From Mesaphorura yosii (taxonomy: Eukaryota > Arthropoda > Collembola > Poduromorpha > Tullbergiidae), in NCBI GenBank assembly GCA_009869945.1, contig WIXG01000293.1:35965-99964 (forward strand): 64,000 bases of DNA, in the 5' to 3' direction. Position numbers and translations under genes: made by a program. Below the pieces are notes generated by a model. That model saw only the letters and a list, made by a program, of their open reading frames with translations, was not told the DNA's origin and ran no database searches. Positions 23,801 through 35,358 of the stretch are shown here, in pieces; the first letter of the stretch is position 1, and each line of letters begins with the position of its first letter.

Positions 23801-25423
23801 ATCTCGCAGTGAGCAGTCGCATAATGGACCTCTTTCTGATGGACGGAATCGAAGTCATTTTCCGCCTTGCCTTGGCCATGCTGTGCTTGGCCAGGAACGA
23901 GCTCCTCTCTCTGGACATGGAGGGCATGCTCAAGTTCCTCCAGAAGGAGCTCCCGCCACGCATCGAGGAGGACCCCGAAATCCTGTTCTCTCACTATACC
24001 CAGGTCAAGTACAACGCCAAGCGAATGAAGAAGCTCGAGAAGGAGTACGCGACCATGAAGGCAAAGGAGCAGGAGGAAATGGTCGAACTCCGAAGACTCC
24101 GAACGGAGAACAAACTTCTCAAGCACAGACTCGAAGTGTTGGAGGCTGAATCCTCGGAGCTGGCCAACAAACTTCTTCAGGGCCAAGTGGGCAGGGCTGA
24201 GGAAGTGGAAACCTCGTTCGCTCTGAAGCGCGAGTTGGCCGCCGTTCGACAGCACTACCTGGAAACGATAAATCAGCTGGAGCAGCAGACAATCAATTAC
24301 CAGAACATTCTTGCAGCCCTCGAGGAACACAACTCCAAGAAACAAAACTCAATGGAGGAGGTCTCGCTCAAGTCTGAACTCCTGAAACAGAACGAAGAAC
24401 TGCTGCAGTGTCTGCAAAACGAACTCGTCGAGGTCCGGCTTCGCGAAGCAGAAAACGAAGTCGTCATGTCAGATCTAAGAAATCAGATCCAGGAGCTGGA
24501 AATCGAAAAGAAGAAGCTCAGGGAGTGTGTGGTCGACAATTCGGTGGCACACTTGCAAGAGGAACTCATCGCCGTCAAGCTGCGCGAAGCCGAAGCCTCA
24601 CTCTCGCTTAAAGAACTTCGCCAGAAAGTTGTTGCAATGAACGAGCAGTACCAAAAACACTTGCAGGTAAGCTCCGCGAAGATGTCTTCACACGAAAACA
24701 TTTTACATTTTTTGAGGTGAGTGTGTCTAATTTGACTTCAGGACAGCGAAGATGCCGAGTGTGAGAAGAGAGTGCCCTCCTCCAACCCCCTTGGCAGCTT
24801 GTTCACCTCAAACCGAGCCGAGGCCCAGCGCCTCGAGGAGGAGGCAATGACGCTCAAACTGAGAGAGATGAACACCATAATTGAAGTGAAGGAGCACAGG
24901 CTAAGAATAATGGAGCTGGAGACGCAGGTTTGGCTGACTGCACACAACCAACCACACTCAGACGCTGACTGATGCACTGCCTCCTTCTTTTCAGGTGCAA
25001 GTTACGACGAATCAGTTCAGGCGACAGGAGGAGGAGTGCAGGCGCGTGCGGGAGGAGTTGGAGAAGGCGCTGGGACAGTGCAAGCAGCTGAACTCCCAGC
25101 TGAACAAAGAGCGGCGACGATACAGCGACCTGGAGTCCAAACTGAAGGAGGACTCCGTGCTCGCCAGAATAAAGTACGCGGAGAAGAGTCAGAAAATGTT
25201 CGACCTGAGCCAAGAACTCTCATCTCTGAAATTGAAGAATCAGGAGTTGTTGGCTGAGAAGGTGCTTTGCGCGAATGACTGCTCCTATCTAGGCCACGAG
25301 GCGGAGCTGAACGTGGTCAGAGAGACAGAAAGGAACGACAGTGAGGAGGAGCCCTCCGCAGCGGACGACGCAGGCGGTGACTTTGTGGACGTGGACCTAG
25401 CGTGCCCAGTGACGTCGTCTTGA
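20892..25423 (+). CDS. EVI5: EVI5-type TBC domain Rab GAP
   Basis: EVI5 proteins stimulate GTP hydrolysis by Rab GTPases in endosomal recycling and also act in cell division. Exons 20892-21037, 22581-22788, 22871-22999, 23095-23145, 23225-23341, 23410-23457, 23541-23621, 23701-24666, 24742-24927 and 24995-25423 give 786 residues (human 810). Every exon from the third on is a multiple of three. The TBC domain (about 118-330) contains [19 protein letters not shown]. The arginine-finger motif IRRDIAR is at 163-169 and the glutamine-finger motif YCQG at 204-207, so GAP activity is expected. From about residue 360 the protein is a long coiled coil, with [19 protein letters not shown] and repeated Glu/Leu-rich blocks. 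The extreme C-terminus is acidic. The 1.5-kb first intron hides a second possible first exon. Confidence 0.95.
21923..22458 (+). CDS. EVI5: Alternative first coding exon of EVI5
   Basis: Inside the first EVI5 intron an ATG-started frame ([10 protein letters not shown]...) runs for 178 codons and reaches a donor at 22458/22459 (GTAAAG). It ends in the same splice phase as the 5'-most exon. Joining it to exon 2 at 22581 gives [12 protein letters not shown], keeping the EVI5 frame. The encoded segment is acidic and Ser-rich ([16 protein letters not shown]). It includes basic serine sites, QRHNSAPDV and [10 protein letters not shown], that look like targets for basophilic kinases or 14-3-3 proteins. 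It would replace the 49-residue N-terminus and give an isoform of about 916 residues. The open frame extends upstream to 21896 without another ATG. Confidence 0.65.
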
Positions 25424-26542
25424 GTCTCTGTTGATCTGATTGAAGAAGCACACACAAACTTACGACTAATTTTAAGCCTTCTATTTATTACGTCGGGCGG
25501 TGCAGGCTGCATGGGTACGCAATTGTCTCGTACCGCTGACTCGAGTGAAGGCAAAGTTCAACTGTGATCGCTTTGGTTGCTCGATTGATCCCGCTTTCGC
25601 TATAACGCCACAAGCTGATTGTGGTTCCGAAACCGTTGTCTTCTAATCACGCAGCTTTACTGGTCCCTAAGTTTATGATTCCTTAGCACTCCCAGCGTAC
25701 CTCTTATGATCTGATGTGTTAATCTCCTGCACGTTCCCACATCGAACAATTCTCACATCGCCTCAATTCTCACAAGCTATGAAACTATTTGCAATATACA
25801 CTTTTATGCTTTCGCGCCGTGCAAATTTGTGCAGTCACGTGTTTGGTTCTGCGTCCGCCCGGTGGAATGAATCTTCGACTGCGGACTCACTTTTCGCGTG
25901 AGTAGTTAAGCCACGGGGTGCGACCTCGGCTACTCCAGTGCACCGTCTCAGGGTTGTGATTTTTGTATGCAATTTATAACACAATTACGATAGCACTTAT
26001 TTTAAGGAATCTTATGGCTTTATTGGGGTTTATTATTTATCTTGGCAATAAACAATCACGTTTTCATTCGAGTGTTTAAGTTGTTTTATCTTCCCGTCCT
26101 CATCGGGATCTTCCACCTGCCCTGCGCTGCTGCAATCAAATTCCGGTGGCTGCATTTGTGGCACATTGGACCGCGATGTGTTGAGAGGGAACGGGTTGGT
26201 GCCAGTGAAAGCGAAACCGGCATCGTGCAGGCAAAGAATCGCTCAACAATGACCCAGATAAGATGGGCATAGCAGAGGCATAGCAGTGATTGTTGAGACT
26301 CACGGCCGGGGGCTTTTAAGTCTGGCTGACTCGTGTCCCACTGCAGAGCTTCGCTGTGGGATCCGGTACAAGCCATAACGGGATGGACGGGGTGGTCGTT
26401 CTGCGAGCCAATAATGCATTACGAAATCATTCAGGCGACGACCATGCAAAACCAAAACAGAAAGAGCACAGTGCAGACTGCAAAACGGGGTTAGTTGGTT
26501 AGTCGGCTTGCAGCGGTGCGCACTCAACAACTCAGCCGCACC
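25424..26542. other. Intergenic: EVI5 3' UTR and upstream of small three-exon gene
   Basis: Short frames on both strands overlap one another and lack motifs. No gene was seen. The EVI5 polyadenylation site is not obvious; no clean AATAAA occurs in the first 400 bases. Confidence 0.35.
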
Positions 26543-27261
26543 ATGTCTTCCTTCGGCTCCTCCGTCGCAAGCGGCTCAGGCGCGTCCGCCAAGACGGCGC
26601 AGTTGTCAGGCTCCACCTCCAAGAAGCAGGAATCTGTGTCTTCAACTCCACCAAAAATCCAGGTACTGAAGCAAGAGAAGCCCGGTCAGGGCAGGAGCAC
26701 GAAGGAGGGAGAGGCTGACACATACCTCATGCAAATGTTGCGAAACCCTTGCAGGTTACTGCTCGAGTGCTCTTCGGGTCTGTGGTCGACATTTCCACAC
26801 TTCAAGCAGAGCGAAAACGACAAAAGTGACTTCCCACCCTACCTCTGGAGCCTGGTGAGCTCGTTTTGACTGAATTTGACCCTACTCAAAATGTTGCAAG
26901 TCTGAAAGGCTAATTTACCGGATCCAGAAGTCTCTTTTATGTAAGTCTGACTGCAGAGAATAAATCCCCTCCACCAGCACACGGAACTCCGGCTGACCGG
27001 CTACCTCCGAGGTCGTCCAACCAACTCAGAGCTCCCTCCAGTAAGTCCCACCATTAAATTCAAGAGGCTTCGACATTCACCCAGTGCGTTTGCTGTCGAC
27101 AGCTCAAGCCGTGTGCTCTGCCAACTCGAAACGCAGGACTCGGCTGGACCTCCGCGGCACTTACCCCGGGAATAGGATGGGAGGAAAAGGAGTGGATGCC
27201 CCCATCACTACAAAACCCGTCTAACAAAAGAAAGCCTGTTTATTTTGCCATCTATAGCTAG
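26543..27261 (+). CDS. Small three-exon protein, unrecognised
   Basis: Exons 26543-26854, 26957-27040 and 27103-27261 join in phase 0 at both junctions and encode 184 residues. Residues 1-55 are Ser/Lys/Gln-rich and probably disordered. The middle is hydrophobic and aromatic (LLLECSSGLWSTFPHF, PYLWSL). The C-terminal half is Gly/Pro-rich with short motifs such as LRLTGYLRGRPTNSELPP and GLGWTSAALTPGIGWEEKEW. There is no signal peptide or membrane span. The Gly/Trp/Pro pattern recalls small microtubule-associated or ciliary proteins, but I cannot place it in a family. Consistent phase across three exons with short introns makes it likely to be a real gene. ATG 26543 is the first in-frame ATG. 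Confidence 0.55.
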
Positions 27262-28394
27262 CATACTACTTACACGTGCTTATCGCGTATGTAATTTCAT
27301 ATTCATACAGGTGAGAAAAATTGCACACGCAATGGAATGGAATCTCGCTTTTATAAATACGACCTTTGAGACGCGGCCAACCCCCAAGTAATTTCGCTTT
27401 AGTTGTACCTTTTGAATCGTGAGTATTGTATCTTATCACTAGAACACTGATAGCACACCCTTGAATTGAGACAAGCGACAACACAATTCACACTGCGGTC
27501 CTTACAGAATATTTAGAATATTTACACGCATTTGCTAACCCATAGTTTAGTAACGATCTACGCTGTAGTCATACGCTTTAAGCTTCTGAGAAGTATGAGA
27601 CACGATGTACACAAATAAATAACTCATGTGACATGCGACAAGTGATTTTCCTAAGCATCCATTTATCGAAAAGTCATTGAGATTCATTCATAAGATTCAT
27701 AATAAGATTCAACCATAATCATTCGGTCCTAATTGTAAAGACTTACTATTTCAAGCGCATACAAGAGCGAACCTAAATAACTATTAACCAGTAAACACGA
27801 CCTAATTGCTAATTGAATTGTAGAGAATCTTAAATTTCCACACAAATTGACCTTGTCTGTTTCACTTGCACCTTCAGCACTCACTCTATCGCATTCACAG
27901 CACCTTTGCGTAATTTGTACTTGAGTTTTAGTCAACGAGCTTCCTGGAGCAACACATTATAAGCTATCAAGAATCGGCAGCGCGTCACCAGCCACATCTG
28001 AAGCGTGGCCTCGCACCATTCGCCAAGAAAGATCACAAGCAATTGAAGCCATGAACCAAGTCAGCAGCGACCTTAATTAAACAAAGGAGTGAAAGGGTTT
28101 GGAGTGCACACGACGTAAGGAGAAAGAAAAAGAACCTCAAGGCTAAGCTAAGAGCCAGAGGGAGCGTGAGACTGGAGCAATCGATTAAGAAATGAAAATT
28201 ATGCAATCGCGAAGCGGCATTCGTTCGACGTCAATTTATGAGGCTCTAAATTCTTATGCTAGCCGACAGAACACCCTTAACTTAATCTCACTTGGGATTT
28301 ACACCGGTCGAGAGTGGTCGATGCGATGAGAAGAAGCAGCGACTGGCAGTTTGTGCCCGGCTCCAGTTGTTCCTGTCCTTCGCCAGTCTGGACG
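27262..28394. other. AT-rich intergenic stretch
   Basis: It holds the 3' UTR of the small gene (AATAAA near 27615) and the 3' region of the minus-strand Ig-superfamily gene. An imperfect short tandem of the unit AAGATTCATAAT lies around 27680-27715. No coding potential was seen. Confidence 0.4.
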
Positions 28395-30481
28395 TTAGAG
28401 GCGAAGGAAGAGTCCGAGCACAGAAATGGTGAGGATCGACGTCACCGACGCGGAAACCGTCGTTCCAGCCGATGGCGTGAAGGGGACGTTTCTTGGCGTC
28501 GAAAACCTGAACTCTTTGCTGAAATCCCCACGCGAGGCGCTGTTCCGAGCTGCGGCTTTAAGTAAGTAGGTCACGTTGGGCAGCAAACCTCGCAAGATGA
28601 ATCCTGCAAACACAACCAACCCCAGTGCAACTGTCGGGAGGGTCAACCACTACAACAACAACAGTCGCAGACTCACCGTAGCTTGTTTTCTGCACCTCTG
28701 CGTGCACCCATTCCGACTTGGTCACCATTTTGTATTGCACGTCGTATGCAATGATGGGCAGATCGGCGCCGGTTCTCTTGTCCTCGTCAGCGGCGGGGTC
28801 GCGGTACCTCTCCGGGTCGCTCTTGTAGTGGGCTCGAATCGCGATGCCCACGGAGCCCAAGTGCTCCGTCTCCAGAATGGGCGTGGGCGGTTTCCTGCCC
28901 TTCTTCAGCTGCAGTGTGCGGTTGAATGATCCCATCTCGTTGCGGGCTGAACACATGTACAAGCCAAACTTCTGCTCGCTCTTCACAAGAACCTGAATTA
29001 AAGTGAGTTTAGTTTAGCAGTGGCTTAGTCGGGAGAGCGTAGCGTAATTGTCTTCAGTTGCTTACCTGCAGAATGGAGACGTTGATTTCTGGTGTCGATA
29101 GAATGAACTCGTTCGAAGTGCTCAGCTTCTTGCCCTTGTGGTACCAGTCGAAGTGAACTGGCGGCTCTGCGTACACGCTGCACGTCAGATTGGTCCACCC
29201 GTCGATGACTCCCCAGTTGTCACTCCGCTCCCCGCTCCGAGGCCTCGGCTTGACTGAACAAAACCACCGCCTTGAATTCACAAGAAATTAACACTCAAAA
29301 ATTAATCTACTCGTGCTCACTTCTGACTTTGAGGGTGATTTTCATCTCTTTGGAGTCCGGTTTCGAGGGTGTCATGTCCATGGCGCGGCAGACGTAGTTG
29401 CGGTTTGCGTCGTGCTGCGTGACACTCATGATCTGCAGACTCCCGTCGTTCAGCACGCGGTATTTGGGGGCTGAAAGAAACAAAGATGTGCTGACGACTG
29501 AGCGAGCAAGTTTCAGCAGGTCGAACTTACGTTGCGGGAGCTTTTGGTCAACTTTCCAGAAGATCTTGGGTCTGGAGCTGTGCCCCTGTGCAGTGCAACG
29601 CATCCTGAAATTCTCGCCTTCGGAGGCGGACTGGATGGCTTCTCGCGGGTTGAACGTGATAGGGCCTGCAACAGTTCAAGGACCTGAAATAGTCACTCGA
29701 GGCCAGAGCGGGCAGAATGGCAGAAGAGAGACTCACGAATGACGGTGAGGTTGAACCCGGCGCGTGCAGAGGCGGTGCCGCAGGTGTACGTCCCGGCATC
29801 GTTGAACTGAATATTGTTCAAATACAGCTCCAGTCCGAGTCCCGACTCTGTACGGATGCGACTGCGTGAAAAAAAACGAATAATCAGGAGCTGGGAGTTT
29901 TGTTCAACCATTTTGGATGTGTTTGACTTGCCCACCTGTGCTCAGACGCCTGCACTCTTGTGTGTCTGTTGTCGGTCCATTGAGGAACCTGGTTGTCAGA
30001 AGTTTGGCACGAGACAAAGTACGACTCGTTCTGGAACTTTATCACGTTCCTCTCGTTCGGAAGAATCGTCACTCTCTGCCCACCGCTCAGCTGAAACAGT
30101 CCTGCAACACAGAGTTCAACAAATGTAGAATCCAGTGCCAATTCGCACAGAGCCTGATTGAAATTGACTTTCATTAATTCAATGAAGCCAATTGGATTCA
30201 ATTTTAACATAATTCTATCATTCTGCCGATCCCACCACTGAATGATGGACTGTCGGCATGATATGACACAGAAATGTTTTCGGTGAAAATTAACTTCTCG
30301 TCGTCTTCACAAGAAGAAACAAAGCATTTCGAAATAAATTCTTCGCTTCAGTGCCATCGGCAAGATGAATGTTCAGCACACCGAAACACCGATCCTGTCC
30401 CAGTACAGTTTGCCATGGTTTGAGTGGAAGAATACAGTTGATGGCCTTACCGAGAACGAAGATGACCACAGTAAAATCCAT
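28395..30481 (-). CDS. GPI-anchored Ig-superfamily adhesion protein (Fas2/klingon/wrapper-like)
   Basis: This is a cell-surface adhesion protein, probably neural. Exons, transcript order: 30481-30451, 30101-29936, 29861-29737, 29665-29531, 29470-29321, 29253-29066, 28992-28677, 28603-28395; 439 residues. A signal peptide (MDFTVVIFVLGLFQLSGG) is split by the first intron. Three Ig domains follow, with conserved pairs such as SYFVSC...DAGTYTC, FRMRC...NRNYVC and NLTC...FGLYMC. One FN3 domain (about 310-400) contains IIAYDVQYKM and LLPNVTYLLKAAARN. The C-terminus is a hydrophobic tail (TSILTISVLGLFLRL) with no cytosolic part, which fits a GPI-anchor signal. Fas2 and NCAM have five Ig and two FN3 domains. 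Three Ig plus one FN3 plus GPI matches insect Klingon/Wrapper architecture, although the second Ig domain reads more like Fas2. I therefore assign only the superfamily. Confidence 0.85.
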
Positions 30482-32518
30482 GCCCAAAGGTCACGTTGCT
30501 CCACGAGTGAACTTCTTCGCCTTCCGGGAACACTTTGGCGGTTCAGGCCATGAGAGAAAAGACAACTGAAACAGAATGACACCTTTACAATCTTTGTGAA
30601 GATCACTGATGGCTAGCTACTTCTTGCGGGTGTCTTTCAGCAGTTGCAGAGGTCGCAACATCAGATTCGGACACGGAAGGGAAAGACGGAGAGCGCGGAC
30701 ATGCTGCTTAATAGAATTAGAGCTATTTGAGATGTCTCCCGAAACAAAAGAAGGGTATCTGCGCACCCAGTCTATGAATGAGTCTTCGCTCTACGCAAGA
30801 GATACGAGCGAAGCACCGTTAAATCACTCGTTAATGAGGAAATCCGTCCTGAATCTCAATTTACGAAGTTCACGCTCAAGCTTGGCGAGGGGGCACACAA
30901 CACACAACTCGTGTGCAATCAAATGGCGGGGCCCACAATTGTCCCAGAGGAGTAGGCAGGGATTTACCTCTGGGTCTTCGTTGAGAGATGCTGTGCCTTG
31001 AATTGAAGAGGCTCCTCTGCCGCGGAGTCAGTCTGCAAAGCACGGTCACTTGCTTGGTTCTTCTCCTTTATGTGACTCGGTGGTTTCTGCGGTCAAGAGC
31101 GAGAATCCAGTTAAATTAATCCTCTCAATTAGTTTAATATTTTGAAGCAAGTGGAGTTGTGAGTGGCTCTGTGCAGTTGCTGGCTGCGTGTGTTGTAGCA
31201 GAATGCGCGTATTGAGGTCAGCAGTGTGCCACCAGAACACGCGTAATTTGGACCTAGCCCTGGCCCACTTACACATCTTCGATTTTCTCCTGCAACCATG
31301 CGCTGACTTCTGTTCACGTCACTTGTGCGTGCGCCCCCCAAAGCTTCCCACAAGGCTTGCCATTCTTTGGTTCCAGAACGAGCACGCCTGCAATTGAGGA
31401 GAGCCAAGCACACGACATAAACACAGGAGAAAGTGCTCTGCTTCACTTTCACTTTAGTCTTCCGTAAGAAGCATAAAGGCAGCTTTCCACTCGATACACT
31501 CACGCCAGAAGACAGGCGCAAAACCACGTGCCACTTTGAGTTTCTCCACACGACTCAACGCACACGCTTTCACTTTAGCTACCAGTTACCTTTCACTCCC
31601 TTGTTTGTCTACGTGTTTCATTGACATCCCAGCACTTCTGTGATGACATGACCACAATTTCTTGTCAGGGTATCCTTAGTGCGTAGCGCCGATGGGCTTT
31701 CTTCATGACGCTCATGTTCTTACACAGGTAGGGTGAGACGCAGGTTAAATACTGCTCGGCAGGTACGAGGGCAGCGCAGCAAATTGTAGAGCAGTGTTTT
31801 GGCTAATTTCATCACGATGTTATAGCATATGACTATGACGTGTGACTTATGAGCCCCATGGACGTGAAAGGTGTGTGGCTCATGAGTACAGCACGCCTGA
31901 TTGACACCTCAATGATGAGACAATTGACACTTACGATCTTCTGATTCATTGGTATCGGTGGCTTGCAGAAATCTTTCACACTTGTCACCAGCAGCCACGC
32001 AGCCGCTGCTTGGCACGCTCAATTCATTAATGTCGTAAGATTCTTTAGCCTGTTACGACTCAACCACGGCAGGTACCATTTTCCTTGTCTGTTATGTCTG
32101 GTCAACGAGGCGCCCAATCAGCTAAGGCGGTTGCCATTTTCACATTTGCAATGACAATTTATTCTTCATTCAGAGTTTTAGAGTTTTAGCGAAGCAATCT
32201 CAATTTGCACAACTTCCGTGCGTGCGTGAGAAAATCAGGCGGGGCATTCTGATTTCAAACTGCATGAGTCCAACCGCGAGTTGCATGTGTCAGTATATTT
32301 CAGTTACTTGTTTCATTAAGTAAGCAGGTTGCATTGATATTTTTAAGAAGACCGGAAAAAATAACGAACGACCACTTCGGCGACCTTCGCTTGGTGAGTC
32401 AAGTGAGCCCTGAAAGGGCTCTTTTATCTGTATTTTTTTCCACTCCATCGATACTGAGTTGTGCCACGTCTGAAATCGGCGTTCCTTTTGACAGTGTGCT
32501 GCTAAGATCGGGAGTACG
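30482..32518. other. Intergenic: upstream of Ig gene and of PP5
   Basis: These 2 kb separate two divergent genes and hold their promoters and 5' UTRs. Several frames of 60-140 codons exist on both strands (for example 30609-31001 and 31129-31551), but they have non-ATG starts or no motif and no splice logic. I see no gene. Confidence 0.4.
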
Positions 32519-35056
32519 ATGATTCAAAGCTCAGGCGATGTCCACGAACCGGCCGATTTGGAACAACTGCAAAGGGAAGCAGAGTTAGCTAAGGAAGATG
32601 CCAACACTGCATTTAAAAGTGAGCCTACGGTTGATACCATTCATCTTGTTTCAGTTCCGGTAACGTGTTTGCTTAAAAATCGATGTAATTGCAGATCAGG
32701 ACTACAACACAGCTGTGGAACTGTACACGAAAGCGATAGAACTTTTCCCTTCTGCAGTGTACTACGCCAACAGGAGCCTTTCATACCTTCGGATTGAATG
32801 TGCTGGCTATGCTTTGTCCGGTAAGAGTCACACATGTTTCCTTGTCTAGTTGTCTCTTAAAATTAGTTTTCCATCCTTGTTTAGATGGGTCCAAGGCCGT
32901 GGAGTTGGACAAGACATACGTCAAAGGGTACTATCGGAGGGCAGCAGCTTACATGACGCTAGGGAAGTTTAAACTGGCGCTCAAGGATTTCGAGGCGGTG
33001 AGTGGAATCGAATTGATTGTAGTTTTGTTTGACAGTGTCTGCTGGCTGCTCCTGTTTACGAGCTGTGTGCTCTAATAATGCTGGCATGTCTATTTTCTGC
33101 AGGTAGCCAACGCAAGACCGAATGACAAGGATGCGAAGCTAAAATTAAGTGAGTGCAGTAAAATTGTTAGGAAACTTGCCTTTGAGAAAGCAATCGCAGT
33201 AGATGACTTGAAGAAATCCGTAGCGGACTCCATTGACCTCGACGTGATAGGTATGCGGTACTGTGTGTCCTAATTGTATTCTCGGCGACGCCTGAATTCC
33301 TTCTTCATTAACCTCTGCTACTGAAACTACTCTGTATCCAATGCAGAGGTTGATGATACGTACGAGGGGCCGAGGTTGGAGAATGGGACCGTCACTCCCA
33401 GCTTCATGGAAGAGCTGATGGCCTGGTTCAGAAAGCAAAAAGTTCTTCACCGTAAATATGCCTACAAGGTGAACCACACTGCATTCCGATCACGTGCCCG
33501 CCGTAGTCTTCAGGTGTCAGGTAATTAATTGATTGTGAATGATCCCTCGCAGATTCTTCTGGACGTGAGACGGTACCTGATGAATCAGCCGACGTTGGTG
33601 CGCGTTTGCGTTCCGGATGACAAGGAGTTCACGGTTTGCGGGGACATTCACGGCCAGTTTTATGACTTGCTAAATATTTTCGAAATCAATGGAATGCCCT
33701 CCGAAAATAATCCTTATGTAAACCACATTTCCAATGTTAGCAAGCGCCTGCTATCGAGTGGTATCATTTTTCCATAATCTATCTTGCAGCTTTTCAACGG
33801 TGACTTCGTTGATCGAGGTTCATTCTCTGTGGAGTGCATCTTCACCTTGTTTGGCTTCAAACTCCTATACCCGAATCACTTCTTCATGAGCAGAGGTAAT
33901 ATCCACTTGTTCTTAGGCCTTCAGTCAATGCACTTTTTAGTGCTCAAGCTTTCCAGTGGATAATTGCCTATTATGTTGGCTCACAAGGTAATCACGAGAG
34001 TGTGAACATGAACTCCATGTACGGGTTCGAAGGCGAGGTGAGTCAGCATCAAACCAACCGTCACCTCAATGTTCAGCTGTCTTTTTTGCTGGAAACCGCA
34101 GGTGAAAGCCAAATACAGTGCCCAAATGTCCGAATTGTTCACGGAAGTGTACAACTGGCTCCCCTTGTCGCATTTACTCAACTCCCGTGTCTTGGTCATG
34201 CATGGCGGACTGTTTTCGACAGATGATGTCACACTTGAGGACATCGAAGGTACGAAGCCCATCAGAGTCTTTTGTGTTGTTTATCTGACAGAGTTTGGAA
34301 TTACTTACAGGAATTTCCAGGAACCGCCAGGTACAGGCTCAATAATAATTGTCAGACAAACTTCCTTCACATGAAACCTAAAATTTATTGTTTCAATTTA
34401 GCCACCGGACGAAGGTGAGTGAAATATGTTCTAAGTGTTGGGATTTTCCCAGAAGCAGCCGAATGACAGTGACACTCTATCCCGAATGTTTTGTCTCTTC
34501 GTCGGAGGAAGTAATTCAGACTTATTGCAGGTTTGATGTGTGATATCTTGTGGTCGGACCCGCAACCACAGAACGGTCGATCCCCGTCAAAGCGTGGGGT
34601 TGGAATTCAGTTTGGCCCGGACGTTACCGCCAACTTCTTGGCCAAAAACAAGCTGGACTACATAATCCGAAGTCATGAAGTGAAACCGGAGGGGTACGAG
34701 GTCGGTCACGGTGGTCAGTGCATCACCGTCTTCTCCGCACCAAACTACTGGTGAGGCGCGCAAGCACTACCAATTGAACCACACGGCTGCGAGTCTGAGG
34801 CTGGAGACAAAAACTTGCCAAAACTTTGTTTCTTTTTTCGCAGCGATTCCATTGGGAATAAAGGAGCAATAATTCGCTTGCGGGGCGATCACATGGTTCC
34901 TAAATACATTTCTTATGATGCAGTGGTGAGTTCTGAGCTTCTTCCGTCTCCCCGTCTCTGGGAGCATTAATGGCAATATGTGATCTTAATTTGCAGCCAC
35001 ATCCAGACATACGGCCGATGGCATACGCGAACTCCGTGCTCTCCATGATGTGCTAG
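32519..35056 (+). CDS. PPP5C: Serine/threonine protein phosphatase 5
   Basis: PP5 is a PPP-family phosphatase whose TPR domain binds HSP90. It acts on chaperone clients and stress-signalling kinases. There are 14 exons: 32519-32618, 32695-32820, 32885-32997, 33103-33250, 33347-33468, 33553-33717, 33790-33895, 33988-34037, 34102-34249, 34311-34330, 34402-34414, 34531-34750, 34844-34925, 34997-35056; 490 residues (human 499). TPR repeats occupy about 20-140 ([34 protein letters not shown]). The catalytic domain has GDIHGQ at 233-238, GDFVDRG from 262 and RGNHE near 293-297. It also has [14 protein letters not shown] and FSAPNYCD, so all metal-binding motifs are intact. Exon 11 is only 13 nt and encodes the PPDE segment. 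The gene ends tail-to-tail with BCKDHA. Confidence 0.96.
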
Positions 35057-35358
35057 TGAGTCCAGGAAATTAGAAATTAGCGTGAGGGAAATTTCGCTAC
35101 ATCCACGTGTTACACTTTAACGCAAGGATGCAACTTTTGGGCTTGTGGACAAGAAAGTGGCACCGATCTTCGAGGGTTCAGAGCAGATGTTTCTTAGTTT
35201 TATTTGAAACGCACACAATTGGTTAGAGGGAAAGGGAATGCTATAAAAATAAATTTTGCCCATAAATATTGTCCGTCCTACGATTAACTGGCCAACTAAT
35301 GAAAGAGAGAAGCACCATTGACAATTTAGTGGTACCACAGTTGCTCCTCAGTTTGGAA
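35057..35358. other. Convergent 3' ends of PP5 and BCKDHA
   Basis: Only 302 bases separate the two stop codons. AATAAA near 35248 can serve PP5 and a TTTATT near 35199 can serve BCKDHA on the other strand, so the two 3' UTRs probably overlap. Confidence 0.45.

Noticed and set aside
23734-24345. 203-codon minus-strand frame opposite EVI5
   Set aside because: It is the antisense shadow of the EVI5 TBC and coiled-coil exon, Leu/Gln/His-rich without domains.
30609-31001. 130-codon plus-strand frame in the interval before PP5
   Set aside because: Ser/Arg-rich, with no upstream ATG logic, motif or splice partners; likely promoter or UTR sequence.
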